Shown here piece after piece: positions 25,924-35,107 of a DNA stretch of 64,000 nt. The position numbers were made by a program, and so were the translations under genes. The stretch is from assembly GCA_029261965.1 (NCBI GenBank), contig JAJDAH010000105.1:45293-109292 (forward strand), read 5' to 3'. The DNA comes from Polyangiaceae bacterium (GTDB lineage: Bacteria > Myxococcota_A > Polyangia > Polyangiales > Polyangiaceae). The notes beneath the pieces are model-generated. The model saw only the letters and a program-made list of their open reading frames with translations, made no database searches and was not told where the DNA came from. The number at the start of each line of letters is the position of its first letter. Position 1 is the stretch's first letter.

Positions 25924-26676
25924 TCAGACCCGGCCGCGGAGTGATTCGAGCCGAAGCTTCCACACCACCCCGACGGCTTCGACGAAGATGCGGCGGCTCA
26001 TTTTGCTCTGACCAGCGCGGCGGTCCACGAACACGATGGGAACTTCGACCACTCTGAGCCCGCGACACAAAGCGCGAAACGTGGTTTCGATCTGGAACGA
26101 GTACCCGTTGGAACGCAGAGTGTCGAGCTCGAGCACTTCGAGGGCGCGGCGGGTATAGGCCTTGTACCCGGTGGTGAGATCCTTGACGCCTACTCCGAGG
26201 ATCAACCGCGAATACAGCGAGCCCCCCTTGCTGATGATGTGGCGCCCGAGGCCCCAGCCCTCGACGCCTCCGCCATCGACGTTGCGGGATCCCGTGACCA
26301 CGTCGGCGCCATCGTCGAACGCGCGGAAAAAGGCCCGAAGGTACTTCGGGTCGTGAGACATGTCGGTGTCCATTTCGAAGTAATAGTCGTAGCTCTCGTT
26401 CGCGAGCCCTTGGTGGAATCCAGCGACGTAGGCGGTCCCCAGGCCCATTTTTCCAGGCCGGTGCAAGACGCTGACTCGCTCGTCGCCGGCGGCGATTTCG
26501 TCCGCCAACTCACCGGTTCCGTCCGGCGAAGAATCGTCGACGACGAGGATGTGAGCTTTTGGCGCCACCGCCAGAACGGACTCGACGAAAACCGGGAGGT
26601 TGTCGCGTTCGTTGAAGGTGGGCGTGACGATGAGTGCCCGCTCGCCGAGTTCGGTTACTTCTTCCGATTCTTCCAC
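25924..26676 (-). CDS. Polyprenol-phosphate sugar synthase (GT2, DPM1-like)
   Basis: This GT-A glycosyltransferase of about 250 residues resembles dolichyl/polyprenol-phosphate mannose synthases. It has IVTPTFNERDNLP, the nucleotide-binding DDSSPDGT, the metal motif DTDMSHDP and the family signature LTTGYKAYTRRALE. It loads a sugar onto a lipid carrier at the inner membrane, providing donors for GT39-type transferases such as those at 8.4 and 40.8 kb. The start is uncertain: GTG 26676 (chosen) or TTG 26721, both overlapping the aldolase gene, which implies translational coupling. Confidence 0.88.
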   Translation of the reverse strand: MEESEEVTELGERALIVTPTFNERDNLPVFVESVLAVAPKAHILVVDDSSPDGTGELADEIAAGDERVSVLHRPGKMGLGTAYVAGFHQGLANESYDYYFEMDTDMSHDPKYLRAFFRAFDDGADVVTGSRNVDGGGVEGWGLGRHIISKGGSLYSRLILGVGVKDLTTGYKAYTRRALEVLELDTLRSNGYSFQIETTFRALCRGLRVVEVPIVFVDRRAGQSKMSRRIFVEAVGVVWKLRLESLRGRV

Positions 26677-27305
26677 GCGTCGTTGAATTCGCTGATGGTC
26701 GACTCTGTCCGTGGATTCCAAAGCATTTTGCGCAGGATCGGCGGAGGGACGGTCACGATGTGTGCTCCCTCGATCAATGCTTCGTTCACGTCCATCATGT
26801 GTCGGATCGAGCCGACGATGATCTTGCTTGGGAGGTCTTCGCGGTCGAGGATTGCTCGAGTTTCGCCGATGATCTCACGCGGGTCGTAGCCCATGTCGCG
26901 AACGCGACCGCTGAAGAGGCTCACGTAGGTCGCGCCAGCGAGCGACGCGAGATACATCTGATTGAAGCTCATCATGCACGTCACGTTGGTCGCGATGCCA
27001 CGGCCGACCAACTGGTGGAGAACCTTCAACCCGACTTCGCTGAAGGGGACTTTCACGCAAATGCGTTTCTTGTCCCAAGCGTAGTACCCGAGCGCCTCCT
27101 CGAGCATTTCACTCTCGGTTTCGGTCGTGAGCTCCACCGACACGTGCCCCGAGCTGACGGCGATGACCTTCTTGATTCTCTCTTCGAGATCGACGTCGCC
27201 AGCCTCTCGCGCGATGATCAACGGATTGGTCGTGACGCCGGAGACGACGCCCCAAGAAAAGATGTCTGTGATCTCGTCCGGGTCTGAGCTGTCGAGGAAG
27301 AGCAC
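26655..27305 (-). CDS. Transaldolase/fructose-6-phosphate aldolase-like
   Basis: This 216-residue class I aldolase is of the short TalC/FSA type. It has GVTTNPLIIAREAG, the Schiff-base Lys in ICVKVPFSEVG, TNVTCMMSFNQMYLA and VGSIRHMMDVNEAL in order. In this operon it probably supplies or removes sedoheptulose-7-phosphate, the substrate of GmhA; this is inference from context. The length matches FSA rather than full transaldolase. Confidence 0.88.
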   Translation of the reverse strand: MLFLDSSDPDEITDIFSWGVVSGVTTNPLIIAREAGDVDLEERIKKVIAVSSGHVSVELTTETESEMLEEALGYYAWDKKRICVKVPFSEVGLKVLHQLVGRGIATNVTCMMSFNQMYLASLAGATYVSLFSGRVRDMGYDPREIIGETRAILDREDLPSKIIVGSIRHMMDVNEALIEGAHIVTVPPPILRKMLWNPRTESTISEFNDAWKNRKK

Positions 27306-27380
27306 GAGGTTCTCGCGGGAGTCGAAGAGTCTCGGGGGACGGGAAAGAGGGGGACTCTACCGTAGAGGGTCGCCGAGTCG

Positions 27381-27998
27381 CTACGCTAGTCCATCGGCTT
27401 CGAGTATCGCTCGGGCAATCTCGTCGAAGCGCGCCCGAGCGACATCCGGAGCTTCCGTAGGGCCTTCTCGAAGCGGGCACAGCTGGCATCGATTGGGCGG
27501 AAAAACGAGTGCCGCCCGCACTCCGGCGGCGCGGGCCGCGCGAAGGTCATCCATCGAGTCGCCCACCATCCAGGTGTCTGCGATCTCGAGTCCGAGCCGA
27601 CGGGTCGCGCTCGTCAGCATGCCCGGCTTCGGTTTTCGGCAATCGCACGGCCCGACGAGCTTCGGGTCGCCCCCGGGGCCGCCGTCGGGATGGTGTAGGC
27701 AGGTTTCGACGACGTCGACGGCGCAGTCTTCGTCCTCGAGGCGGCGGAGCAGCGCCGAATTGGTGCGCTCGACCGACTCGAGCGAATGCTGACCCTTGGC
27801 TGGGCCTGGTTGGTTCGTGGCTATGGCCAACTTGTAGCCGTGGCTCTTGAGCGCACGCAGCCCGTCGACGACGCCGGGCAACAAACGGATGTGCTTTGGA
27901 TGAAACGCCACTGAGATGACCCCGAGCTCTTCGTCGCGCACGACGTCGATCAGGGTCGCGTCGCGATCGAGGATCACACCGCGATTACCGGAGGTCAC
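27381..27998 (-). CDS. gmhB: Heptose bisphosphatase GmhB (HAD-IIIA)
   Basis: This 205-residue phosphatase removes the C7 phosphate of D-glycero-D-manno-heptose 1,7-bisphosphate. HAD motif I is ILDRDATLID; most relatives have DRDGT, so Gly is replaced by Ala. Motif II is IATNQPG. The zinc loop is CLHHPDGG...CDCRKPKPG, with motif IV VGDSMDDLRAA. A second CQLC pair sits near the C-terminus. Its start overlaps the oxidoreductase stop by 4 bases. A histidinol-phosphatase reading is less likely given gmhA, hddA and hddC in the same operon. Confidence 0.88.
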   Translation of the reverse strand: MTSGNRGVILDRDATLIDVVRDEELGVISVAFHPKHIRLLPGVVDGLRALKSHGYKLAIATNQPGPAKGQHSLESVERTNSALLRRLEDEDCAVDVVETCLHHPDGGPGGDPKLVGPCDCRKPKPGMLTSATRRLGLEIADTWMVGDSMDDLRAARAAGVRAALVFPPNRCQLCPLREGPTEAPDVARARFDEIARAILEADGLA

Positions 27999-28981
27999 GT
28001 AATCGCCTCCAGCCGGCCGTACATGTCGTCGACGATCTCGGCGACTCGGAGCCCTCGCTCGAGCGACGCCGGCTCGAGTTCGCTCGTGCCTCCGCTCCAG
28101 CGGCTGACGACCGCGCGCATCTCGTCTTCGAAGCTCGCGTCTTCGAGACCGAAGCTCGTGAGCGCTTCACTGGCGGCCTGCGACGAGGAGGATTGCCATC
28201 CCCAGCGTGTCCCGGTCCGGAGTGTCATCTCGCCGTAGTGCCCACCGCGGCCGTCGCAGATGGCGTAGCCCTCCTCGCCGAAGATTTCCAACCGAAAGGT
28301 GTTCACCCAACGAACGTGCGACACGCGTACCGTCGCGATGGTCGTCGAGGACTCGAACACGGCAGTGGCGTCCTCTTCGATGCCGGTTTTCCAGAACCCA
28401 CGAGTCGCGCTCACGTGCACGAGCCCGATTTCTGGAGAAGCCTGGAGCAGGAGATCGAACAGATGAACCCCGGGGTCGATGAGCACGCCGCCGCCGGCGA
28501 GCTTGGGGTCGAGCTTCCAGCCTTTGGCACTCCCGGGGTGACCGCCGTGACCGAGGGTGAGCTCGATGCTCCTCAGCTTGCCGAAGGTCGGGCATAGCTC
28601 GAGTGCGCGCCTCACGTGCGGCAGGAAGCGATAGTTGTAGCCCACGAAGCTAGGCAGCGGCGTGTTTCTGGCGGCCCGAACGACGCGATACGCCTCCGTG
28701 CTGTTTCGGCCGAGGGGCTTTTCGATGAGGACGGGTTTCTGCGCGAAAAGGCACCTCACGGCGTAGGCGTGCCCGAGGTGGTGTGGCAGCGCGATGACAG
28801 CAGCATCGAACCCGTCCATCGGGATGTCTTCGAGGTGCGAGAAGTGCGGGACTCCGCCGTACAGGTCGTCGGGCCGCGGCGCCTGGTCGATGGTTCCGAC
28901 CAACGTCGCGCCCTCGATGTTCTCGATCGCGCGGGCCCGGCGCTTTCCGATCAATCCGTGACCGAGCACCAAGATTCTCAT
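27995..28981 (-). CDS. Gfo/Idh/MocA-family oxidoreductase
   Basis: This 328-residue NAD(P)-dependent sugar dehydrogenase-like protein has an N-terminal Rossmann domain (MRILVLGHGLIGKRRARAI), VLIEKPLGRN (the family's EKP motif) and a C-terminal alpha/beta domain with GGGVLIDPGVHLFDLLL. It probably oxidises or reduces a sugar nucleotide made by this operon. Four-base overlaps exist with both neighbours. Confidence 0.88.
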   Translation of the reverse strand: MRILVLGHGLIGKRRARAIENIEGATLVGTIDQAPRPDDLYGGVPHFSHLEDIPMDGFDAAVIALPHHLGHAYAVRCLFAQKPVLIEKPLGRNSTEAYRVVRAARNTPLPSFVGYNYRFLPHVRRALELCPTFGKLRSIELTLGHGGHPGSAKGWKLDPKLAGGGVLIDPGVHLFDLLLQASPEIGLVHVSATRGFWKTGIEEDATAVFESSTTIATVRVSHVRWVNTFRLEIFGEEGYAICDGRGGHYGEMTLRTGTRWGWQSSSSQAASEALTSFGLEDASFEDEMRAVVSRWSGGTSELEPASLERGLRVAEIVDDMYGRLEAIT

Positions 28982-29769
28982 CGCCCGTCGACCCTACGGA
29001 GCTTGAGGAAGCTCTCGTCGTGGCTAGCGTTGCTGATGCTCTCCCAGTCGTCGCGCACGTGGACGAACCTGCCATGCAGAGAACGCGAATCTTCCACGAG
29101 CAACCGGCGGACCAAAAGACACGGCTCGTCGATGCCCACCGTCGTTCGCACGTCTCCACCGGCTTTTCGGACCTGGGCGAGCATGTCGGTTTCGTTGGCC
29201 CCCGGAGCGATGATGCTGATGATCGGACCCCGCTCGGCTACTTCCAGAGCGAGAGTTTCGGCGAATCTCGTGAGCGCCGCCTTGGCTACGCCGTAGCTCG
29301 AGAAGCCGGGATATCCGTAGGCGGCTCCTCCGCCGGCAAAGAGCACGATTCTCCCGGCGCCGTCTTCGAGCATGCGCGCGAGCACGTCGTGCACGAGCCG
29401 CACGCTCGCGCCGAGGTTCACCGCCATGGCTTGCCACCACTCGTCCATGTCGGCGTCGGCGAACGGTCCTGTGGGTCCGAGGATCGCCGCCGCGTGCACG
29501 AGTGCGACCGGGCCGCCGGCCCGCGCTAGGACCTCGAGCACGTTTCGGCGAGCAGGCGCGTCCGGATCCGCTAGATCCCACGTGAACGCTTCGGCGGAGT
29601 GCGCTCGGACCAGGTGGCATTCGGCCGCCGCTTGCTCGACCGAGGCGCTCTTGCTGACGAGCAACAGTCTCATCGACGTGCGCCGGGCGAGATCCGCGGC
29701 GATCGCTCGGCCGATGCCGCGTCCCGCCCCTGTGAGCAGCACGGTCTTGGCTTCGGGCGGCGTTTTCAT
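28978..29769 (-). CDS. Short-chain dehydrogenase/reductase
   Basis: This 263-residue classical SDR has the cofactor motif TGAGRGIG, the structural HAAAILG in place of NNAG, and the catalytic YGVAK (YxxxK) preceded by a Ser-containing FSS segment. An NADP-dependent reduction of a keto-sugar is a reasonable guess from the operon. Overlaps of 4 bases exist on both sides. Confidence 0.87.
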   Translation of the reverse strand: MKTPPEAKTVLLTGAGRGIGRAIAADLARRTSMRLLLVSKSASVEQAAAECHLVRAHSAEAFTWDLADPDAPARRNVLEVLARAGGPVALVHAAAILGPTGPFADADMDEWWQAMAVNLGASVRLVHDVLARMLEDGAGRIVLFAGGGAAYGYPGFSSYGVAKAALTRFAETLALEVAERGPIISIIAPGANETDMLAQVRKAGGDVRTTVGIDEPCLLVRRLLVEDSRSLHGRFVHVRDDWESISNASHDESFLKLRRVDGR

Positions 29770-30554
29770 GGTTTTTTCGCAAGCGCTATCATCTGCTCGC
29801 CCCAGCGGTTGGCGTTCAAATAGAAAAGAGGCGTCAACAGTTTACCGAACGCGCTGTAGGCGCTCCCGAGCGCGCCGGAGATGCGGTCGGAGCCTGCCGA
29901 TTCGGGCTTTGGCTCGCCCATCGTCGCCTTGGCGGCCACGCGCACCGCGGTTCGGTACAAGTTGTGGAAGGGGAACCCCCACGCCAGCACGCGATCGACT
30001 TCGAGGCCGGAGCTTTCGAGCAGCGTCCTGAGCATTGCGGGTTGGTAGTGCCGGTAGTGACCAATGATCACGTCGAAGCGAGACATCTTTCCGCCCGGCA
30101 CGGTCACGATGAGCCTTCCGCCGGGCGCCAGCAGAGTCGCGAGGTTGGCCGCCGCCCGGCGATGATTCTCGATGTGCTCGATGACTTCGCAGCACGTGAT
30201 GAGGTCGAACCGGTCCAAGTGCTCTCGGTGGGCGTCAGCGAAGTCTCGCCGCTCGAGATCGACGGGGAACAGCTCGTAGTTCGGATTCTCTCTGCGAGTG
30301 AGCTCGAGTGACCGCTCGCTGACGTCGGCGCCGGCCAGTCGAGTTTCCGGAAGATGCCCAGCCAGCTCGCGCAGGAGCTCGCCGCGCCCGCAGCCGATGT
30401 CGAGCGCACGCACAGCCCGGGGAGCGGCCTCCCCCGCGAGTCGCGCGACGATTCTCCTGCGATGAAACGCGGCGGGACTGACCGCGTCGAGGTGCGCGTA
30501 CTTGTCCCAAACGTCGTCGTAGAATTCGCTCGCTTGGTTGCCCGGTGCGCTCAC
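29766..30554 (-). CDS. SAM-dependent methyltransferase
   Basis: This 262-residue class I methyltransferase (Methyltransf_11/UbiG-like) has motif I ALDIGCGRGELL, the end of strand 2 at LAGADVSE, and the motif ITCCEVIEHIENH. It probably O- or C-methylates a sugar or lipid-linked glycan. It is located 4 bases after the GT2 gene and overlaps the SDR gene by 4 bases. Confidence 0.87.
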   Translation of the reverse strand: MSAPGNQASEFYDDVWDKYAHLDAVSPAAFHRRRIVARLAGEAAPRAVRALDIGCGRGELLRELAGHLPETRLAGADVSERSLELTRRENPNYELFPVDLERRDFADAHREHLDRFDLITCCEVIEHIENHRRAAANLATLLAPGGRLIVTVPGGKMSRFDVIIGHYRHYQPAMLRTLLESSGLEVDRVLAWGFPFHNLYRTAVRVAAKATMGEPKPESAGSDRISGALGSAYSAFGKLLTPLFYLNANRWGEQMIALAKKP

Positions 30555-30558
30555 CGGC

Positions 30559-31293
30559 TCACTCGTCGTCCGAGGGCATGCGTCGTTCCACGCGGGGGTC
30601 GGCGACGCGTGAGCGCACGAAGTGTTCCAGTCGCTTCATCGCCATGAAGCCGAGCACCTCGACGCCGGTTCGCCATATCGTGACGTTGTGCGTGCGGCCG
30701 ACGCGTTCTTCGTAAGGGACGACGAATTCCTGGAACTTCTCCGGATGTCGGAAATAGGCTTCGAGCTTCACCTCGTTGGAGAAGCACCAACCTTCGGTCG
30801 CCAAGTCGAGCGTCTCGAGGATCGAACGGCGAAAGACCCACATACCGCTCGAAATGTCCCGGAAGGAATGCAGATAAAACATGCTCGCGGCCAGACTGAG
30901 GCCGATGTTTCCGTACTTGTTGAGCACCGGCATGCTCTTGTGATCGGCGAGCGGAAACCGAGAGCAACTGATGAAATACAGATCCTTTTTGAGCAAGTAG
31001 TCGACGACGTTCGGGACCATCTCGATGGGGTAGGTAGCGTCGGCGTCGGCGGTGGCGATGATCTCGCCGGTGGCCGCTTCGAAGCCCCGCTTGTAGGCAC
31101 GCCCGTATCCCCGGGTGGTCTCGATGAGAACCTTCGCGCCGCGGGCCGTGGCCCGGGCGACGGTATCGTCCTTGCTACCCCCGTCGACGACGATGATCTC
31201 GTGAAAATAGTCCTCCGGGACCTGATCGATGGTCGCTTCGATGCCGGTCTCTTCGTTGAGCGCGGGGATGACGAGCGATACCTTCGGACGCAT
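30559..31293 (-). CDS. GT2-family glycosyltransferase
   Basis: This 244-residue soluble GT-A enzyme has SLVIPALNEETGIE at the N-terminus, EIIVVDGGSKDDT, and the metal-binding DADATYP. No C-terminal transmembrane helices are present. It resembles DPM1/UgtP-type inverting transferases. The second GT2 of this operon (25.9 kb) is more DPM1-like, so this one may add a sugar to the glycan itself. Confidence 0.86.
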   Translation of the reverse strand: MRPKVSLVIPALNEETGIEATIDQVPEDYFHEIIVVDGGSKDDTVARATARGAKVLIETTRGYGRAYKRGFEAATGEIIATADADATYPIEMVPNVVDYLLKKDLYFISCSRFPLADHKSMPVLNKYGNIGLSLAASMFYLHSFRDISSGMWVFRRSILETLDLATEGWCFSNEVKLEAYFRHPEKFQEFVVPYEERVGRTHNVTIWRTGVEVLGFMAMKRLEHFVRSRVADPRVERRMPSDDE

Positions 31294-31307
31294 CGGCGCG
31301 GAGCCTA

Positions 31308-32348
31308 CTAGCTTCGTCGGTAGTAGGCGACCAGGTCCGCGCCGCGCAGGCTTCGGCCCAGCGAGTCAGCGCGCTCCGCGCCGAGAAAGCCGACGAGCAA
31401 GTGAGAAACGCTCGTCACCAGCACGGGCTCGAGGCCCGCCCGTCTCGTCGCCCGTTCAAGCGAAGTCGGGGAGAAGTAGATGAGGTGCTCGCGCTTCAGC
31501 GAATGATAGTGCGCACCGAACACCTCGGCTTCGGGGCAATCGATGTTGGGGGTCTTGATGGCGAGCACTCCTCCGGGTCGAAGGCAGTTCTTGGCGGAAT
31601 CGAGCAAAACGACCGGATTGGGAACGTGCTCGATGAGGTCCCAAAACGTGATGAGATCGTACCGGTCGCGCCAAGCGTCCACGTTCTCTTCGAGCGCGCC
31701 GTCGAACGATTCGAAACCGAACAACTTCGTGCTTGCCTGTCGGGCATGCTCGCTCAACTCGAGGCCATCGTGCTCCCACCCTTCGTCGTCGAGAGCCTTC
31801 CGAAAGAATCCGTAGCCGCTTCCGACGTCGAGGCATCGACCGCGGCTCACGCCCGTGGCGTCGCGGATCTCCCGAAGCTGCCGGTGGGCTTTTTCGATCC
31901 TCCACTCGCTTTCGGCGAGGTAGCCCGTGTAGCCGGCTCTGGTAGGGGACTCGAAATACGATTCCCCGTAGTACGGTGGGTCGTTTACCCACTCCCAGGT
32001 GTAGCCGACTTGGCGTACGAGCCAAGCCAGGTCGCCGGCTCTTGCGATGCCGCACGTGTAGTCCTGCGCAATGGCTCGATGCCACAACGAGCCCTCGATG
32101 CCGTCGGGACCCGGTTCGACGGTGTCACCGGGCGCACCATAGGGAAGGTTCATTTCCAGCACCCCGAAGCCCCGGTGAAGCCTCGTCAATAGGTCGCCCC
32201 TGTGCGTTTCGGCCGCGGCGAGCCACTGCTCGAATTGGGGTTGCTCGATCCGAAGGAGGCGCAAGAGCCCATTGTCGAAATGATCGGCCGTGTCCTCGTA
32301 GCGGATTTCGCCCCGAGGGGAGGCGAACGAAACGCGGTCCGCGCTCAT
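31308..32348 (-). CDS. SAM-dependent methyltransferase
   Basis: This 346-residue protein has an N-terminal region of about 160 residues without a recognised fold, then a class I methyltransferase core (CLDVGSGYGFF; LITFWDLIEHVPNP; GGVLAIKTPN). The ATG at 32348 overlaps the upstream stop by 4 bases, which supports it against the longer frame to 32459. It is likely to modify a sugar of the same glycan. Confidence 0.85.
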   Translation of the reverse strand: MSADRVSFASPRGEIRYEDTADHFDNGLLRLLRIEQPQFEQWLAAAETHRGDLLTRLHRGFGVLEMNLPYGAPGDTVEPGPDGIEGSLWHRAIAQDYTCGIARAGDLAWLVRQVGYTWEWVNDPPYYGESYFESPTRAGYTGYLAESEWRIEKAHRQLREIRDATGVSRGRCLDVGSGYGFFRKALDDEGWEHDGLELSEHARQASTKLFGFESFDGALEENVDAWRDRYDLITFWDLIEHVPNPVVLLDSAKNCLRPGGVLAIKTPNIDCPEAEVFGAHYHSLKREHLIYFSPTSLERATRRAGLEPVLVTSVSHLLVGFLGAERADSLGRSLRGADLVAYYRRS

Positions 32349-33355
32349 CGAGTCACCTCGGCTCCGAACACCTCGATTTCGCTCAGAGCGAGGTAAGCCG
32401 GCTCGGCCACGCGGACCCGAACCATGCGTGCCTGACGACCGCCGAGGCTCGCGCGCCAAGGTTTTTCTTGGGAGAATTCGTCCCGCGTCGACGCCACTTC
32501 CTTGAAATGTTTCTGGTCGGGGGCGAGATCGATGTACAGCGGCAGCGCGTCACGGTGCTTCCCGTCGCCGCGATTGTAGACCACGACTTCGTCGATCGAG
32601 AACAGACGTTCGAGGTCGATGGAAACCCAGGCTCCGCGCTGCCGTTTGGTCTGGAACCCGAACGCTCCTGTTTTGACGCCGTCCACTGCGCCGGCGGGGT
32701 CCGGCGTTCCTTCGTCCCGGCTACTGGTTTTGACTGGTTTTCCGAGAGCGACATTCGGCTTCGGGCGCATGGCGACCACCAACGCCACGACGGCCACGAG
32801 TAACGCCGCGACGAGAACTGCCATTCGTATGATGCTGGTGCGCTGAATCTGGCCAGGGGTTCGAATCTCGAGCTGCGCGAGCAAGCAATCGGTGAGGATT
32901 TCGGCATCGTTGCGGGTCGCGGTCGCCTCTTTGAGGCTCAGCTGGTCGGCAGCGAGGGCCTCGGGACTGATGAGGATCTTCCGTGCCTTCTCGAGACCCG
33001 GTGGCAGCCGGACCTTCTTTTTTTCGATCAAGTCGTCGAGTGTCGAGCCCGCGTGGGCGGTTTCGAGCACGTCGCCGTCGGTCTCGTTGGAGTTGGTCTC
33101 GGAGGCAGCGTGCGCGGCGAGCAGGCCGGCGACCAGCGGAAGCATCGCCTGGCGATGTAGCTCGAGCGCCGCAACGGCATGGCGCGGCTCGCGCAGCTGA
33201 CGAGCTCCGTCGAGCCGGCGTTTGGCGGCGTCGACGAAGCCCAACATCTGCTCGCGCTGCGCGACGCTGTGGCTCAGAGCGCGGCGTTTGGCCATGCGCA
33301 GCGTCAGCGGTTCCAGCACGCGCTCGATAACCGTGGCTTCACCCGTCTGGGCCAT
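32345..33355 (-). CDS. Membrane-anchored discoidin-like protein
   Basis: This 336-residue protein has a helical cytoplasmic N-terminal domain of about 170 residues, one transmembrane helix (MAVLVAALLVAVVALVVAM) and an outer C-terminal F5/8 type C (discoidin-like) domain. The latter is recognised by NVALGKPVKTSS, a DPAGAVDG segment, AWVSIDLERLFSIDEVVVYNR and the ending RVAEPAYLALSEIEVFG. Such domains bind glycans. It may tether or monitor the polymer made by the operon. Confidence 0.8.
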   Translation of the reverse strand: MAQTGEATVIERVLEPLTLRMAKRRALSHSVAQREQMLGFVDAAKRRLDGARQLREPRHAVAALELHRQAMLPLVAGLLAAHAASETNSNETDGDVLETAHAGSTLDDLIEKKKVRLPPGLEKARKILISPEALAADQLSLKEATATRNDAEILTDCLLAQLEIRTPGQIQRTSIIRMAVLVAALLVAVVALVVAMRPKPNVALGKPVKTSSRDEGTPDPAGAVDGVKTGAFGFQTKRQRGAWVSIDLERLFSIDEVVVYNRGDGKHRDALPLYIDLAPDQKHFKEVASTRDEFSQEKPWRASLGGRQARMVRVRVAEPAYLALSEIEVFGAEVTR

Positions 33356-33416
33356 GAGACGCCCCTACATACCAGGGATGAGGGACGGGGCGATAGAACC
33401 CGCGTGCCCCCACGGA

Positions 33417-34412
33417 CTAACCTCGCGACAAGTTCGCGACGATCCGCGCGCCGTCGACGTCGAAGCGAAAACGCAGCGGCCGAAGCCCGCGCCCCATCAT
33501 GGTTTCCCACACACGGCGTTTGTCCGAGGGGCGAGCGTAGAACATGAAAAAACCGCCGCCCCCGGCCCCCATGAGCTTGCCGCCTAGCGCGCCGGCCTTG
33601 CGCGCGGCGTCGTAGTGCTCGTCGATTCGCGAATCGGAGACGTTGCTCGCCAGCTTGCGTTTGTTCGTCCAATGCTCGTGTAGAAGCTCGCCGTAGCGAT
33701 CGATGTCACCGTCGACCAGCAGTCGGTAGACCTCGTGGCCGAGCTCCTTGATGCGATGCATGCCAGTGAGTGTGGCGGCGTCCCGATTTTTCATCCGCTC
33801 CCCCTGCTCGCCGAGGACCATCTTCGCGGGACGCTCGATACCCGTGTACATGATCACGAGGTTGTTCTGGAGCTCGTCGAGCACTTCTTCGCGCGCGGGC
33901 ACCGGTTCGACGGTGACGTTCCCGCCCTCGTCGATGGTGAGCGCCGTCACGTTGCCGTACGCGGCGATGTACTGGTCCTGCTTGCCGATGGGCTCGCCGA
34001 GGCGTTCCATCTCGAGTTGGCACGCCTCGCGGGCGAGCTGCTCCGATCCTACGAAGTTCCGCTTGAAAGCGTGTAGTGCGTTCAGCAGCGCGACAGTGAA
34101 GCTGCTCGACGAGCCAAGGCCGCTGTTCGCGGGAATGTCGGCGACACTCGTCAACTCGACGCCGGTCCTCACGTCGAGCATTCGGAGAGCTTCGCGAAAA
34201 ATTGGATGCTTGATCGAGTCGACGTCCGTGGCGATCTCGGTTTCCGAGTAGGCGAGGCGGATGTCGTCGTAGAAACGCCGATTGGCGGTGATGTAGATGT
34301 ACTGGTCGATGGCGGCGCTGATGACGTACCCGCCGAACTGTTCGTAGTAGCTGGGCAGATCGGATCCACCGCCGCCGAGAGAGAACCGAACTGGCGCGCG
34401 GGAAATGATCAC
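33417..34412 (-). CDS. hddA: Heptose 7-phosphate kinase HddA (GHMP)
   Basis: This 331-residue GHMP kinase forms D-glycero-alpha-D-manno-heptose 1,7-bisphosphate from the 7-phosphate. Motif 1 is RAPVRFSLGGGGSDLP, the ATP loop is PANSGLGSSSSFTVAL and motif 3 is KLMGAGGGGFFMFY. The GGGGSD signature is typical of HddA. The stop codon of hddC overlaps nothing here, but hddC's end and this start overlap by 4 bases, confirming coupling. Confidence 0.92.
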   Translation of the reverse strand: MIISRAPVRFSLGGGGSDLPSYYEQFGGYVISAAIDQYIYITANRRFYDDIRLAYSETEIATDVDSIKHPIFREALRMLDVRTGVELTSVADIPANSGLGSSSSFTVALLNALHAFKRNFVGSEQLAREACQLEMERLGEPIGKQDQYIAAYGNVTALTIDEGGNVTVEPVPAREEVLDELQNNLVIMYTGIERPAKMVLGEQGERMKNRDAATLTGMHRIKELGHEVYRLLVDGDIDRYGELLHEHWTNKRKLASNVSDSRIDEHYDAARKAGALGGKLMGAGGGGFFMFYARPSDKRRVWETMMGRGLRPLRFRFDVDGARIVANLSRG

Positions 34413-35107
34413 GAGCTCTTCAGCTTTTCTTCGAGGTCCGAAAGCCCTTGCTCCGACCCGATCTCGTAGAACCTTTCACGAGCCACGAGCGCGCGCAATC
34501 TCCCTTGGCTGGCTAGGCGATATTGAAGCTCGCTGAGCTCGACCCGATCCCCTTCGGCGATCGGATCGAAGACCGACCGCCTGAACGCGGTGGCGCCGTA
34601 GTCGATGTGATCGAGGGAAGGGTCTTTCGAGCCCTTCTCGTACTTCGTGACCAAGCCGCCGGCCACGGCCGCATTGCTGGCGTCCCACTGGCCGGCGTTT
34701 TCGAACACGCTCATGGTCCCGAGCGCGTCCGAGTGCTCTCGCAAGTCGTCGAGGGGTGCCGAATAGTCGAACGGAAGGTAGCTGTCGCCGTAAGTGACCA
34801 AGAACTCGGCTTCGAGCTTGGCACGGGCGCGGGCAAGGGCGCCGCCGGTTCCAAGCAACGTTGGACCGTCGTCGGAGTACTCGACGGCGAGGTCGAACGC
34901 CGTCACACCTACGTGCTCGCGGATCTGATCTCCGAGGTGCCCAATGCAGAGCAGCACCTTCGAATATCGACACTCGGCGAGCCGTTCGAGCTGCCAGTCG
35001 ATGAACGGTCTGCCCACGACCTCGATGAGCGCTTTGGGGCGCCGCGTCGTGTGCTTGGCCATTCGCGTACCGAGGCCCCCGGCGAGGATGACGGCTTGGC
35101 GAATCAT
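34409..35107 (-). CDS. hddC: Heptose 1-phosphate nucleotidyltransferase HddC
   Basis: This 232-residue nucleotidyltransferase has the signature ILAGGLGTRM...RPKAL and a second catalytic region VTYGDSYLPFDY. It is expected to form GDP-D-glycero-alpha-D-manno-heptose from the 1-phosphate and GTP. The specificity is inferred from the adjacent hddA, gmhA and gmhB. Overlaps of 4 bases on each side bind it into the operon. Confidence 0.88.
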   Translation of the reverse strand: MIRQAVILAGGLGTRMAKHTTRRPKALIEVVGRPFIDWQLERLAECRYSKVLLCIGHLGDQIREHVGVTAFDLAVEYSDDGPTLLGTGGALARARAKLEAEFLVTYGDSYLPFDYSAPLDDLREHSDALGTMSVFENAGQWDASNAAVAGGLVTKYEKGSKDPSLDHIDYGATAFRRSVFDPIAEGDRVELSELQYRLASQGRLRALVARERFYEIGSEQGLSDLEEKLKSS

